Shown here piece after piece: positions 11,001 through 19,079 of a stretch of DNA of 64,000 nucleotides. The stretch is from Lentihominibacter butyricus (lineage in GTDB: Bacteria; Bacillota; Clostridia; Peptostreptococcales; Anaerovoracaceae), in assembly GCF_025567305.1 (NCBI RefSeq), contig NZ_JAOQJP010000001.1, positions 62,001 through 126,000 on the forward strand. Reading direction: 5' to 3'. Every line of letters starts with the position of its first letter. Position 1 is the first letter of the stretch. Under the pieces are notes generated by a model. It was not told the origin of the DNA and made no database searches. It worked only from the letters and a program-made list of their open reading frames with translations. The position numbers and the translations under genes are program-made.

Positions 11001-11545
11001 ATTCTCAGGGACTCGTAGACCTCGGAATAACTGCAGGCGCAGAGGCTCTGGAAGGAGTGAAGGCGCTGGTGGTATTCGGTGAAGAGGCTGATATCGACAC
11101 CGATGCTCTCGAGTTCCTCGCAGTATGCGATACACACATGACTCCGCTTGCAGCGAAGGCAGATGTAGTGATCCCTGGAACAGGCTTTGCATCGACTGAC
11201 GGTACTTATACGAATACAGAGAGAAGACTGCAGCTCGTTCAGGCAGCGATCGATGAAAACATCGAGCTCAGCAACTGGGAAGTGGCAGCAGAGATCTCCC
11301 ATATATTCGAGATAGAGCACGACTGGGAAGACACTGAAGATATTTCCATGGAAATGAACGATAAGGTACCAGCATACAAGTATGCTGAGATAGATGAGGT
11401 GCTTGGCGGAGTGCTGGTTCCGACAGCTGAAGCGAAACTCGTTGCAGTAGCTGATGGAAAGTTCGCAGATCCGATCAAGTGCACTGACAGCCTTATGAAT
11501 GTGATCGCGGAAAGACTTCCGAAACCGGCAAATCCTACAGCATAG
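8036..11545 (+). CDS. Giant iron-sulphur flavoprotein: [2Fe-2S] + NfnB/GltD module + ferredoxins + formate-dehydrogenase-like module (StnC-like)
   Basis: 1,169 residues. Visible order: plant-type [2Fe-2S] (Cys 36, 47, 50, 64); GltD-type Cys-rich [4Fe-4S] helical domain (Cys 100, 104, 108, 114); an NfnB/GltD flavoprotein with two dinucleotide folds, IIGGGPMGLSAAYF near 200 and IVGGGNTAMDACRTA near 326; 2x[4Fe-4S] near 612-675 (CILCGLCVRVC, CISCGQCVSVCP); then an FdhA-like [4Fe-4S] motif CSYCSVGC near 696 and CGKGKWGFD, leading into a molybdopterin-oxidoreductase-like fold to the end. The segment that carries the catalytic Cys/Sec in formate dehydrogenases reads VFCMNSRKSGIAQVIG, without an obvious counterpart, and no molybdenum-cofactor genes are nearby. 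With NuoE/NuoF this fits an electron-bifurcating NADH/ferredoxin-NADP transhydrogenase. An NAD(P)-linked formate dehydrogenase is less likely. Confidence 0.85.
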   Translation: MNKFRLNINGKEVTGFPGQTILEVARENDIFIPTLCFDERTRIYGSCGLCMCEMEGNPKLWKACATEIAPGMVIRTDTERVIESRKTNLELLLSNHQGDCRPPCVLACPAQTDCQGYVGLIANGEYEAALELVKDKVPLPASLGRVCPHPCEKECRRGLVDEPISIQWLKRFVADQDLADEDVFIPECDPDTGKRVAIIGGGPMGLSAAYFLRQMGHEVTIFEAMPKAGGMLRYGIPEYRLPKAVLDEEIFTIQRMGVEIVTDTKIGKDIPFETVKEDFDAVLLGIGAWISTGVGCKGEDAAGVIGGIDFLRKVVRNEEIELGEKVAIVGGGNTAMDACRTAVRLGAKEVYNIYRRTKDEMPADMVEIEEAEEEGVIFKNLTNPLEVVKDENGHVKEVVLQVMELGEPDESGRRRPIPVEGKTETIAIDTMILAIGQAVDASIFECDKTRKNAIAYDKETFMTSIPGVFAGGDCGNDKISIAVEAIADARKVADSIDAYLDGEVIRYEKPFFVERDDITEMTFEDRERLCRPEMPQLSAEERKGNFSEVIPDGYTAEQAEAEAMRCLECGCHDYFECKLIDFAHQYDVHPERLAGDKNLVEYEDAHPFIVRDPNKCILCGLCVRVCDEVMGVGALGLVNRGFDTVVKPNLEKPLIESGCISCGQCVSVCPTGALQERTTMIKETPVAAVETDTTCSYCSVGCSLKLESYADMLIKANPDREGTVNAGLACGKGKWGFDCSMLEDKLEEPLVKDADGFRETDYHEALVLIAKRCQSTGAKYTKDAIGVAISDRYTNEEAYAIKTMAEDMGAKVFCMNSRKSGIAQVIGHDASPNTIDELLSTEVIIAAGFNAADNPVIQLKLKQAAERGAKVILINPEDYPQDMSYLAKEIYTANDLRFIREIAKAVADSGKGTAKAGFEAFAESLKDVKVGEEAQAVADMYLNAKKAMIVFNQNLITEDAAALLADIALASGHIGSPRDGILQVKAKNNSQGLVDLGITAGAEALEGVKALVVFGEEADIDTDALEFLAVCDTHMTPLAAKADVVIPGTGFASTDGTYTNTERRLQLVQAAIDENIELSNWEVAAEISHIFEIEHDWEDTEDISMEMNDKVPAYKYAEIDEVLGGVLVPTAEAKLVAVADGKFADPIKCTDSLMNVIAERLPKPANPTA

Positions 11546-11630
11546 GCGCATATTGCTGTGAGCCGGACCTTTTCCTGCATGACAGCAGGGAAATAGATGT
11601 ATTAAATAAAGAACATACGATACACTTTAA

Positions 11631-11672
11631 AAAAGAGCGTTGCATGATGTTTATATCATGCAGCGCTCTTTT
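11631..11672. terminator. Bidirectional rho-independent terminator
   Basis: A stem of about 18 base pairs (AAAAGAGCG arm against CGCTCTTTT) with a six-base loop and a T run on either strand. It lies between the + strand operon ending at 11545 and the convergent CoA-transferase gene, so it can serve both. Confidence 0.88.
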
Positions 11673-11735
11673 GCAATGTGCGTCAGCAGAATCATACCGG
11701 TTTTGCCGGATATGAATGGATCATTTTCCGTATAG

Positions 11736-13316
11736 TTACTTTTTCAGTGATATCCCCATCTTCTCCGGTCGGAACAGTCTTTCGTCCATTAGCCTGAGGT
11801 CTTTCGAAATGACCGGAGTGAAATCCATTTTGCCGAGGATATCTTTTTCGAGGTCGGCTCCGGGAGCGATCTCTATAAGGGTCAGCCCTTCAGGCAGGAG
11901 TGCGAACACGGCGCGCTCGGTGATGTATATCACGTGCTGTTTCCCCTTGTCCAGCGAGTTTTCGCCGGAGAAGGTGATGTGGTCGACGTGCTCCCTGAAC
12001 TTGATGTGCGGCCCGTCCTTGACGATATTCAGCTTTCCGTCCTCTATGCGCATATCGCTTTTTCCGGCTGTGAATGTACCCATGAAGCATATGTTCTTGG
12101 CTCCCTGCGTGATATTGATGAATCCGCCGGGGCCCGGCACCTTTCCTGCAAATCTCGAAACATTGACGTTGCCGTGCATGTCGATCTCCGCAGATCCGAG
12201 GCATGCGTAGTCTATGCCGCCGCCGTCGTAAAAGTCGAACATATCGGGCTGCTTGAGGATCGCGTCAGGGTTGTATGCCGCGCCTGTCGCGATGCCGGGA
12301 GCAGGTACTCCGCCCATCACGCCGGACTCGATGCTGGCAGAAACCTTTTCGATCAGGCCCTCCTCGTTTAGTATGCTGGAGACATTCATCGGAACGCCGA
12401 TACCCAGGTTGATGAAAGAGTCTTCCTTTATTTCGAATACACCCCGCCTGCATATTATCTTTTCGGGACTGAGCGGTATGCTTTTGATTTCCTCGAGCTG
12501 TATCTTCTCGTCGCCGCACCACGAATCGATCGGATCAGGCAGTCCTTCGATGAAGTGCTGGCCTGTGTTTCCGGGAGAGCCGAGTATCACGTAGTCGACG
12601 AGGGTGGATGGCACCGTCACCTGCTGAGGGTGGATAGTTCCGTGTTCTACGATCTCATCGACCTGTACCATCACGATACCGCCGGAATTCCTGGCTGCGG
12701 TGGCCATTTCCAGCTGCTCGAGATGCATCGCTTCCTTTTCGAGCGATATGTTGCCCTTTTTATCGGCTTTTGATCCCTTGATGATCGCGATGTCTATGGA
12801 AAAGGCAGGGTAGAACAGGCAGTCGGAGCCGTTGAGCTGTATCAGCTGCACGGGACGCTCGTCGCATGCCTTTGCCGCGTCGTTGATGCAGCCGCCGTCT
12901 ATGCGAGGGTCGACGAATGTCTTCATGCCGACTTCTGTGATGATCCCGGGCTTTCCTGATGCGATCGCACGCATCATGTGGGAAAGAACGCCTTGCGGTA
13001 TCATGAAGCACGGGAAGGCGTCTTCCGTTATCAGAGGATATATTTTGTTTGCGAGACTCAGGTTGCTGCAGAGAAATCTGCGCATCAGGCCCTTGTGTGC
13101 GAAATGATTGATACCGCGGTCTTTGCCGTCACCGCCGATACCGGCAACGTTCACGACTGAAAGCGATGACGGATGTCCTTCGCGTACGAACCTCGACTCG
13201 ATCTCTCCCAGTATGTCGTCTGCGAGACAGAAACTGATGAATGCATCGATCGCCACGGTCGAACCGTCAGGTATCATAGATGCAGCTTCTTTTGCGTTGA
13301 TGAATTTTACAGTCAT
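11736..13316 (-). CDS. Acyl-CoA:acetate/propionate CoA-transferase family protein (Pct/YdiF type)
   Basis: Family I CoA-transferase with fused alpha and beta halves, 526 residues, close to propionate CoA-transferase length. It moves CoA between an acyl-CoA and a free acid through a glutamyl-CoA thioester. The nucleophile motif is visible as ESGVMGGVPAPG, making Glu330 the likely catalytic residue, followed by GAAYNPDA and a Gly-rich VPGPGGFINI stretch. The start has AAAGGTAAG upstream. It lies 44 bases behind the crotonase gene and is very likely cotranscribed with it, which suggests activation or release of short-chain acyl groups in an amino-acid or fatty-acid fermentation route. The substrate cannot be read from the sequence. 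Confidence 0.9.
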   Translation of the reverse strand: MTVKFINAKEAASMIPDGSTVAIDAFISFCLADDILGEIESRFVREGHPSSLSVVNVAGIGGDGKDRGINHFAHKGLMRRFLCSNLSLANKIYPLITEDAFPCFMIPQGVLSHMMRAIASGKPGIITEVGMKTFVDPRIDGGCINDAAKACDERPVQLIQLNGSDCLFYPAFSIDIAIIKGSKADKKGNISLEKEAMHLEQLEMATAARNSGGIVMVQVDEIVEHGTIHPQQVTVPSTLVDYVILGSPGNTGQHFIEGLPDPIDSWCGDEKIQLEEIKSIPLSPEKIICRRGVFEIKEDSFINLGIGVPMNVSSILNEEGLIEKVSASIESGVMGGVPAPGIATGAAYNPDAILKQPDMFDFYDGGGIDYACLGSAEIDMHGNVNVSRFAGKVPGPGGFINITQGAKNICFMGTFTAGKSDMRIEDGKLNIVKDGPHIKFREHVDHITFSGENSLDKGKQHVIYITERAVFALLPEGLTLIEIAPGADLEKDILGKMDFTPVISKDLRLMDERLFRPEKMGISLKK

Positions 13317-13360
13317 ATCTTACCTTTCAAGTTTTCAACTATGTTCGGACAGATTTATAT

Positions 13361-14137
13361 CTATCTGTTTTTAAAGTGTATCTCCTTTTTCTTTTCGAGG
13401 AAAGCGCCCATGCCGGTCTTCTGGTCTTCCGTCGCAAAAAGTGCGCTGAAGTTTTCTCTCTCAAAGAGGCAGCCGCTCTGTATGCTCATGTGATCCGACG
13501 CGTTGATCGAGCGCTTTGCGGCGCGGACAGCCAGCTGTCCGTTTTTTTCTATGTCGTGGCAGAGAGCCAGTGCCTCGTCTGTCAGGCTGCCTTGGGACGT
13601 GACGCGGTTCACGAGTCTGAGTTCCTTTGCTGTCTGCGCATCGATTATCTTCGCTGTGTAGATCATCTCTTTTGCGGCGCCGGTACCTATGAGGCGAGGA
13701 AGTCTCTGAGTGCCGCCGGATCCGCATATCACACCCAGGCCGGTCTCGGGAAGTCCCATCTTCGCATTTTCACTTGCAAGCCGTATGTCACATGCCATGG
13801 CAAGCTCGAGACCTCCGCCCAGTGCATAGCCGTTTATCGCGGCGATCACAGGTTTGTCCATGTTCTCTATCCTCATGCAAAGGTCGCACGCGAGTGCAGC
13901 CCAGGGCATGATGGACATCTCGTCTTTTTCGTACATTTCAGAGATGTCGGCGCCTGCGATGAAGGATTTTCCCGAACCTGTGATGATGATCGTATAGATA
14001 TCGGGATCAGATTCAGCCCGGTCAAGCGTTTCGTTTATCTCTGCGATGAATTTTTCACACAGCGCGTTGAGAGTTTCCTGCCTGTTCAGCGTTATCAGGG
14101 CAGTATGCCCGTTTTTTTCGTATATTATGCTGCCCAT
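13361..14137 (-). CDS. Enoyl-CoA hydratase/crotonase family protein
   Basis: 258 residues, the usual crotonase size. The oxyanion-hole region GKSFIAGADISEM and both glutamates needed for hydratase chemistry are present: one in GGGLELAMACDIRLA and one in GLPETGLGVICGSGGTQRLP. It should hydrate a short-chain 2-enoyl-CoA such as crotonyl-CoA. AGGAGGTG lies 6 bases before the ATG. It is the first gene of a two-gene minus-strand unit with the CoA-transferase. No acyl-CoA dehydrogenase, thiolase or 3-hydroxyacyl-CoA dehydrogenase is adjacent, so the rest of the pathway is encoded elsewhere. Confidence 0.93.
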   Translation of the reverse strand: MGSIIYEKNGHTALITLNRQETLNALCEKFIAEINETLDRAESDPDIYTIIITGSGKSFIAGADISEMYEKDEMSIMPWAALACDLCMRIENMDKPVIAAINGYALGGGLELAMACDIRLASENAKMGLPETGLGVICGSGGTQRLPRLIGTGAAKEMIYTAKIIDAQTAKELRLVNRVTSQGSLTDEALALCHDIEKNGQLAVRAAKRSINASDHMSIQSGCLFERENFSALFATEDQKTGMGAFLEKKKEIHFKNR

Positions 14138-14299
14138 TTAGCACACCTCCTGAGGTCAGCTCTTTATGTATCCATATTCAAAGTCAGTATTATAATTATA
14201 ACATAAACTCTGCGGGAAAAGAAAAGGAAAGTGCGTCATAAAGAAAACGTGCATCTTTACATAATAAACATATTAGTGCGACGTATTCTTCAATTTATA

Positions 14300-14328
14300 T
14301 TGTCATAATCTTTATATAAATGTAAAAT
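14300..14328 (+). promoter_or_regulatory. Sigma-A promoter of the ABC transporter unit
   Basis: TTGTCA, a 17-base spacer and TAAAAT, about 80 bases upstream of the ATPase start codon. Confidence 0.7.
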
Positions 14329-14407
14329 AGTAGGAAAGATCATAGGCGGTCTTTGTGAGCCTAAATACAGTAGTAAGGAGAATGCGGGGCGGTTCAGCCG
14401 TGCGGTC

Positions 14408-15115
14408 ATGCGTATGTCATTTGTAAAATTTGAAAATGTAGGGAAGATATATAAAACAGGAGATGTCGAGGTCAGAGCACTGCACGATGTCAGCTTTGAG
14501 ATAGAAAAGGGCGAGATATGTGTAGTCGTGGGGCAGTCGGGTGCCGGAAAGACGACGCTGCTCAATATACTCGGCGGTATGGATACGCTCAGCGAGGGCA
14601 GGGTGACGCTGGACGGGCGGGACATATCGGCGCTGACGACCAAACAGATGGCAACGTACAGGAGATGGGACATAGGCTTCGTGTTCCAGTTCTACAACCT
14701 GATACCTAATCTTACCGCGCTCGAGAATGTCGAGATCGCGTCGCAGCTTTCGAAAAAACCGCTCAGCAGCGAGGCGGTGATGAAGGCTGTAGGGCTTGCG
14801 GACAGGATGGACAATTTCCCGGCACAGCTGTCCGGCGGCGAGCAGCAGCGTGTTGCGATCGCCAGAGCACTGGCAAAAAATCCGAAGCTTCTTCTCTGCG
14901 ACGAGCCTACGGGAGCTCTTGACTATGAGACGGGAAAGGCGATACTGAAGCTGCTGCAGGATTCCTGCAGGAAAGGAGGCATGACAGTCGTCATAATAAC
15001 TCACAATTCGGCGCTGACTGCGATGGCAGACAGAGTCGTGAAGATCAAAAACGGCACGGTGGCGTCTGTGTCGCTAAATGAAAATGCAGTCCCTGTGGAA
15101 GAGATAGAGTGGTAG
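14408..15115 (+). CDS. ABC transporter ATPase, MacB/LolD-type
   Basis: 235-residue ATPase of the group that drives FtsX-fold permeases. Walker A is GQSGAGKTTLLN (about 41-52), the signature is LSGGEQQRVAIARAL, and Walker B is LLLCDEPTGALD. There are two close ATGs (14408 and 14414), and the only good ribosome site (AAGGAG near 14375) is 28-34 bases upstream. A different-frame ATG at 14382, right behind that site, opens a 14-codon frame running over the gene start, so the start is not settled. The permease follows after 13 bases. Confidence 0.93.
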   Translation: MRMSFVKFENVGKIYKTGDVEVRALHDVSFEIEKGEICVVVGQSGAGKTTLLNILGGMDTLSEGRVTLDGRDISALTTKQMATYRRWDIGFVFQFYNLIPNLTALENVEIASQLSKKPLSSEAVMKAVGLADRMDNFPAQLSGGEQQRVAIARALAKNPKLLLCDEPTGALDYETGKAILKLLQDSCRKGGMTVVIITHNSALTAMADRVVKIKNGTVASVSLNENAVPVEEIEW

Positions 15116-15128
15116 AGGAAAAGGATAT

Positions 15129-18065
15129 ATGTCGGGTAACATTTATGGAAGAAGTATAAGAAGGACTATATTCGGCAGTATGGGAAGATATATAGCCATA
15201 CTGGCGATAATCGCACTGGGCGTGGGATTTTTCGCAGGTATCAAGGATACAAAGGATTCGATGATGCTCACGTGCAATAAATATGTGGATGAGTACAGGC
15301 TGTATGATTTCAGGCTGCTGTCGACCTATGGATTCACCGATGAGGATGTGGAGGCCATAGCCGGTGCAGACCGAGTGTCGGCAGCGGAAGGATCGGTTAC
15401 AGCTGACTTTTTTTCAGAGGATCGCAGCGGGAATTCCATCATACTCAGAGCGCACTCGATCACTGAGAATGTGAACAAGGTGGATCTTCTCGAGGGCAGG
15501 ATGCCTGAGAAAGCGAACGAATGCGTGGTAGATGACCATTTCTTTTCGAAAAAAGATATAGGCAGCACGATCAAAGTCAGTGATGAGAACACTCAGGCTG
15601 AGAAGGACGCGCTGAAATACAGCGAGTATAAGATAACGGGAATAGTGAACTCCCCCTATTATCTGATGAAAGAGGAGCGCGGTACGACGTCGCTCGGCGA
15701 CGGCAGCATCAGAGCGTTCATATATGCGCCACTCGACGGATTCACCTCCGAATATTACACGGAGGTGTTTGTCACGTCTGAAAAGCAGGGATTCGTTTTC
15801 AGCGATGAGTATTATGCGAATATGAAGAAGACTGAGCCTGCTGTAAAGAAGGTCGCGCAGGAGCGCATGCAGATCAGATATCAGGAGATCGTCAGCGAGG
15901 CAGAGCAGCAGATAGATGATGGACAGAAAGAGCTGGATGACGGCAAGGCGGAGCTCCAGTCTGAAAAGGATTCTGCATATGCAAAGCTCAGGCAGTCTAA
16001 GAACACGCTGGATCAGAAGAGCGCTCAGCTGAGCTCGGGAAAGCAGCAGCTCGCTGCACAGAAGAGCACTCTCATTTCGCAGAGGGAGCAGGTCGCAGCA
16101 GGCATAGCACAGCTGCAGCAGCAGATCGCAGCAGCAGATCCGGAAACGCCTGAAGAAGTGATCTCCTCGATGAAGACACAGCTGGCACAGCTTCAGGGAA
16201 GTCTGGCGCAGATAGATGCAGGTTTGGCGCAGGTGAGCGAGGAAGAAAAAAAACTCGAGGCAGCACAGCAGCAGCTCGACAATGGTTACAGTCAGTACAG
16301 CTCGGGCAGAGCAGAGGCGGACAGTCAGTTCGCATCTGCAGAAGCAGAGCTTGAAGAAGGGAGTCAGGAGCTCGACAAGGCGAGAGAGGAACTCTCGGGA
16401 CTCGAGGAACCTGAGCTTTATATACAGGACAGGGAAGACAATATCGGTTTCGGCTCGTTTGAAAGCAATGCCGACATAGTAGACAGCGTGGCAAAGATAT
16501 TTCCTGTGTTTTTCTTCCTGATAGCGGCGCTGGTGTGCTCTACGACGATGACCAGGATGATCGATGAGGAAAGGACGCAGATAGGCGCGCTCAGTGCGCT
16601 GGGATACACGTCGGGCAGGATCATGTTCAAGTATATGATCTATTCAGGCTCGGCGGCGGTGATAGGATGCACTGCAGGATTCCTTGCGGGTTCGAAATAC
16701 TTCCCGTATTTCATATGGATCGCATACGGAATGATGTTCGGATTCGCACCGCTCGAGTTCTATTTCAACTGGAAACTGGCACTGATATCGCTGCTCGTCT
16801 CGCTACTCTGCTCGACAGGTACGACGTATCTCGCATGCAGAGGTCAGCTGGCTCACATGCCGGCTGAGATACTGAGACCAAAAGCGCCGAAATCAGGAAA
16901 GCGCATACTGCTGGAGCGTGCAGGGTTTATATGGAAGCGTCTCAGCTTCCTGCACAAGGTGACGGCAAGGAACATATTCAGATACAAAAAGAGGATGATA
17001 ATGATGATCCTCGGCATCGGCGGATGCACATCTCTGGTGCTGGCAGGGTTCGGTATAAACGACTCTATAGCCGGTATAGCGGATCATCAGTTCTCGCAGA
17101 TAGAAAAATATCATATCACGGTGGCGTTCGATTCTCCGGGCTATGATAACAAGACCGGTTTCGAGAGTGAATATTCCGATTCGCTGGCAAGCACCGCTAT
17201 GCTGCAGCAGACTTCTACAGATGTAAAGAACGGCAAAGTCACGAAATCGTGCAGTCTGATGGTAACGGACGACAGTGATATCATGAAGGCTGTGGATTTC
17301 AGGGAAGATGGAAAGAAGCTGAAGTACCCCGGCAGGGGTGAGGCGATGATAAACAACAAGCTTGCCGATATGCTGGGAGTCGGAGACGGTGATACGATAC
17401 AGCTGAATTATGATGATACGCATACTGTAAAGCTCAGGGTTTCAGGCATCTACAGGAACTATGTTTCTAATTATGTCTATATCAGCAGTGAAACCTATGA
17501 GGAAGAGATGGGAAGGAGATACGAGCCTTCCATGATGTTCGTGACGCTCAGGGACGGAGAAGACATACAGAAGACTGCAGAGAGCATAAACAGCTTTGAC
17601 GGAGTCATCGGGATATCCGTGAACGAAGATGTAAAGGCGAGAGTCGACGATATGATGGTCAGTCTGAACTATATAATAATACTGGTCATCGGATGTGCCG
17701 GCGCGCTGGCATTCATCGTGCTGTTCAATCTCGGAAATATCAATATCACGGAAAGAGAGCGCGAGATAGCTACTATTGAGGTGCTCGGATTTTATCCGCG
17801 CGAGATGGGGTCGTATGTGTTCAGAGAGAATTTCATACTTGTACTTCTGGGGATAATCATGGGACTGCCGACCGGATTCGTGCTGCACAGCTTCATCATG
17901 AGCCGCATAGTAGTCGACGCCGTATCGTTCAATCAGGTGATCGAGCCGATCAGCGTCCTGTGGACCGTGCTGGTAGTACTGGGATTCTCGATAATAGTGG
18001 ATCTGATCCTGAGGAGAAAGCTGAGACGCATAAACATGGCAGAATCACTGAAATCAGTGGAGTAA
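15129..18065 (+). CDS. Large FtsX-fold ABC permease with extracytoplasmic coiled coil
   Basis: 978 residues. An N-terminal helix (about 13-35) is followed by a MacB-like extracytoplasmic domain, then a long Gln/Ala/Glu-rich coiled coil at about residues 250-435, three helices of the first FtsX domain (about 450-590), a second extracytoplasmic domain, and the C-terminal FtsX domain with three helices (about 840-965). This duplicated arrangement is that of 'predicted' permeases in Firmicutes, which act by coupling ATP hydrolysis to movement of the outer domain rather than by classic transport. Candidate roles are lipid or lipoprotein handling, peptide antibiotic resistance or cell-wall regulation; nothing in the sequence chooses between them. 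No two-component system flanks it, which argues against a BceAB-type detoxification module. Confidence 0.88.
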   Translation: MSGNIYGRSIRRTIFGSMGRYIAILAIIALGVGFFAGIKDTKDSMMLTCNKYVDEYRLYDFRLLSTYGFTDEDVEAIAGADRVSAAEGSVTADFFSEDRSGNSIILRAHSITENVNKVDLLEGRMPEKANECVVDDHFFSKKDIGSTIKVSDENTQAEKDALKYSEYKITGIVNSPYYLMKEERGTTSLGDGSIRAFIYAPLDGFTSEYYTEVFVTSEKQGFVFSDEYYANMKKTEPAVKKVAQERMQIRYQEIVSEAEQQIDDGQKELDDGKAELQSEKDSAYAKLRQSKNTLDQKSAQLSSGKQQLAAQKSTLISQREQVAAGIAQLQQQIAAADPETPEEVISSMKTQLAQLQGSLAQIDAGLAQVSEEEKKLEAAQQQLDNGYSQYSSGRAEADSQFASAEAELEEGSQELDKAREELSGLEEPELYIQDREDNIGFGSFESNADIVDSVAKIFPVFFFLIAALVCSTTMTRMIDEERTQIGALSALGYTSGRIMFKYMIYSGSAAVIGCTAGFLAGSKYFPYFIWIAYGMMFGFAPLEFYFNWKLALISLLVSLLCSTGTTYLACRGQLAHMPAEILRPKAPKSGKRILLERAGFIWKRLSFLHKVTARNIFRYKKRMIMMILGIGGCTSLVLAGFGINDSIAGIADHQFSQIEKYHITVAFDSPGYDNKTGFESEYSDSLASTAMLQQTSTDVKNGKVTKSCSLMVTDDSDIMKAVDFREDGKKLKYPGRGEAMINNKLADMLGVGDGDTIQLNYDDTHTVKLRVSGIYRNYVSNYVYISSETYEEEMGRRYEPSMMFVTLRDGEDIQKTAESINSFDGVIGISVNEDVKARVDDMMVSLNYIIILVIGCAGALAFIVLFNLGNINITEREREIATIEVLGFYPREMGSYVFRENFILVLLGIIMGLPTGFVLHSFIMSRIVVDAVSFNQVIEPISVLWTVLVVLGFSIIVDLILRRKLRRINMAESLKSVE

Positions 18066-18141
18066 CGAAAATGTACATCATTGTGTGCCACAGATCATGA
18101 GACAACGATTATATTTATAGCTGGATATGATGGAGGAAAAT

Positions 18142-18855
18142 ATGGACAACGTTCTTTTGCTTAAGGAAAAGACTGCATTCAGGAATAAAGATTTTGATGA
18201 AAACGGCAATGTCAGAGCTTCTGCGCTGCTGCGGCATTTTGAGCAGATCGCGACCGATCATGCGGAGCTGATGGGGATCGGGCATGATGACCTGATGAAG
18301 AAAAACCGGATATGGGTACTTTCAAAGCTCAGATTCAGGATGCATGGAAAGATCAGGGCAGGGGAGCTCTACGACATAGCGACATATCCATCCATGGGCA
18401 GGGGCGCGGCATACCCCAGAGGATACTATATCTGCGACGAAGATGAAAACCTGATCGTATCCGCCATGAGCCAGTGGTGCATAGTGGATTTTGAAACGAG
18501 GAAGCTCGTGAGGTCAGCACTGGAATTTTCCGGGGAATATATAGATATCCCTGCATTTGAGGAGAAGATAGAGAAGATAAAGTACAGCGATCCGCAGGCG
18601 GCAGGAGCTCATACCGTTACCGAGGAAGATCTCGATATAAACTGCCACGTGAACAACTGCAGATATGCGGACATGACGAGCGAGATACTGGATCGCAATG
18701 ATTTTCAGAGCTTCACGATAAATTTTCTGAAGGAGACTGTAGTTGGAGACAGGATCGATATGTTTATGGAAAGGGCAGAAGACGGCAGCGATATTGTCGT
18801 CGGCATGCTTGAAGATGAGTCTGTGGTGTTCCAGGCGAAGGTGACGTATTTATAG
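18142..18855 (+). CDS. Acyl-ACP thioesterase (FatA/BaaT family)
   Basis: Hydrolyses acyl-ACP to release free fatty acids; tandem hot-dog fold, 237 residues. The second hot dog carries DLDINCHVNNCRYADM, holding the conserved Asp/Asn/His active-site group. The start at 18142 is chosen over 18127 because GGAGG (18132-18136) lies 5 bases before it, while the earlier ATG has no ribosome site. It sits 76 bases behind the FtsX-fold permease on the same strand and may be coexpressed, but no functional tie is proven. A terminator hairpin follows. Confidence 0.9.
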   Translation: MDNVLLLKEKTAFRNKDFDENGNVRASALLRHFEQIATDHAELMGIGHDDLMKKNRIWVLSKLRFRMHGKIRAGELYDIATYPSMGRGAAYPRGYYICDEDENLIVSAMSQWCIVDFETRKLVRSALEFSGEYIDIPAFEEKIEKIKYSDPQAAGAHTVTEEDLDINCHVNNCRYADMTSEILDRNDFQSFTINFLKETVVGDRIDMFMERAEDGSDIVVGMLEDESVVFQAKVTYL

Positions 18856-18919
18856 GAGCGATCAGCGTTTATGATCACGTTCCGTCGTTAAAGATAATAA
18901 TTAAATTTATTAAAGATGT

Positions 18920-18958
18920 CCCGTGTCGAATAGCATTTAGCGTTCGGTGCGGGTTTTT
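18920..18958 (+). terminator. Rho-independent terminator after the thioesterase gene
   Basis: Eleven-pair stem (CCCGTGTCGAA with TTCGGTGCGGG, three G-U pairs) followed by TTTTTCT. Confidence 0.75.
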
Positions 18959-18986
18959 CTTTGTGCAGCGATATTTTCTGCATAAT

Positions 18987-19018
18987 AAAAAGAACGGCAT
19001 CACAGATACCGTTCTTTT
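18987..19018. terminator. Terminator of gdhA (minus strand), usable both ways
   Basis: AAAAGAACGG and CCGTTCTTTT form a perfect 10-pair stem around an 11-base loop. Read on the minus strand, it follows the gdhA stop by about 60 bases and ends in a T-rich run. Confidence 0.85.
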
Positions 19019-19079
19019 CTATTTATATGTAATTATAAACTACATAATTAAAAAGTGTGAGACATTTAAATGCTATGGT

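Noticed and set aside
10526..11551. 341-codon minus-strand frame opposite the giant flavoprotein
   Set aside because: No ribosome site or recognisable domain, and odd Cys/Arg/Leu-rich composition; it is a shadow of the + strand gene's codon usage.
13376..14206. 276-codon + strand frame over the crotonase gene
   Set aside because: The minus strand holds an intact crotonase with both catalytic Glu residues and a good ribosome site; the + frame is a shadow.
14382..14426. 14-codon leader peptide overlapping the ABC ATPase start
   Set aside because: It has a fair AAGGAG site, but no repeated codons, attenuator hairpin or conservation evidence; it is mentioned only as uncertainty over the start.
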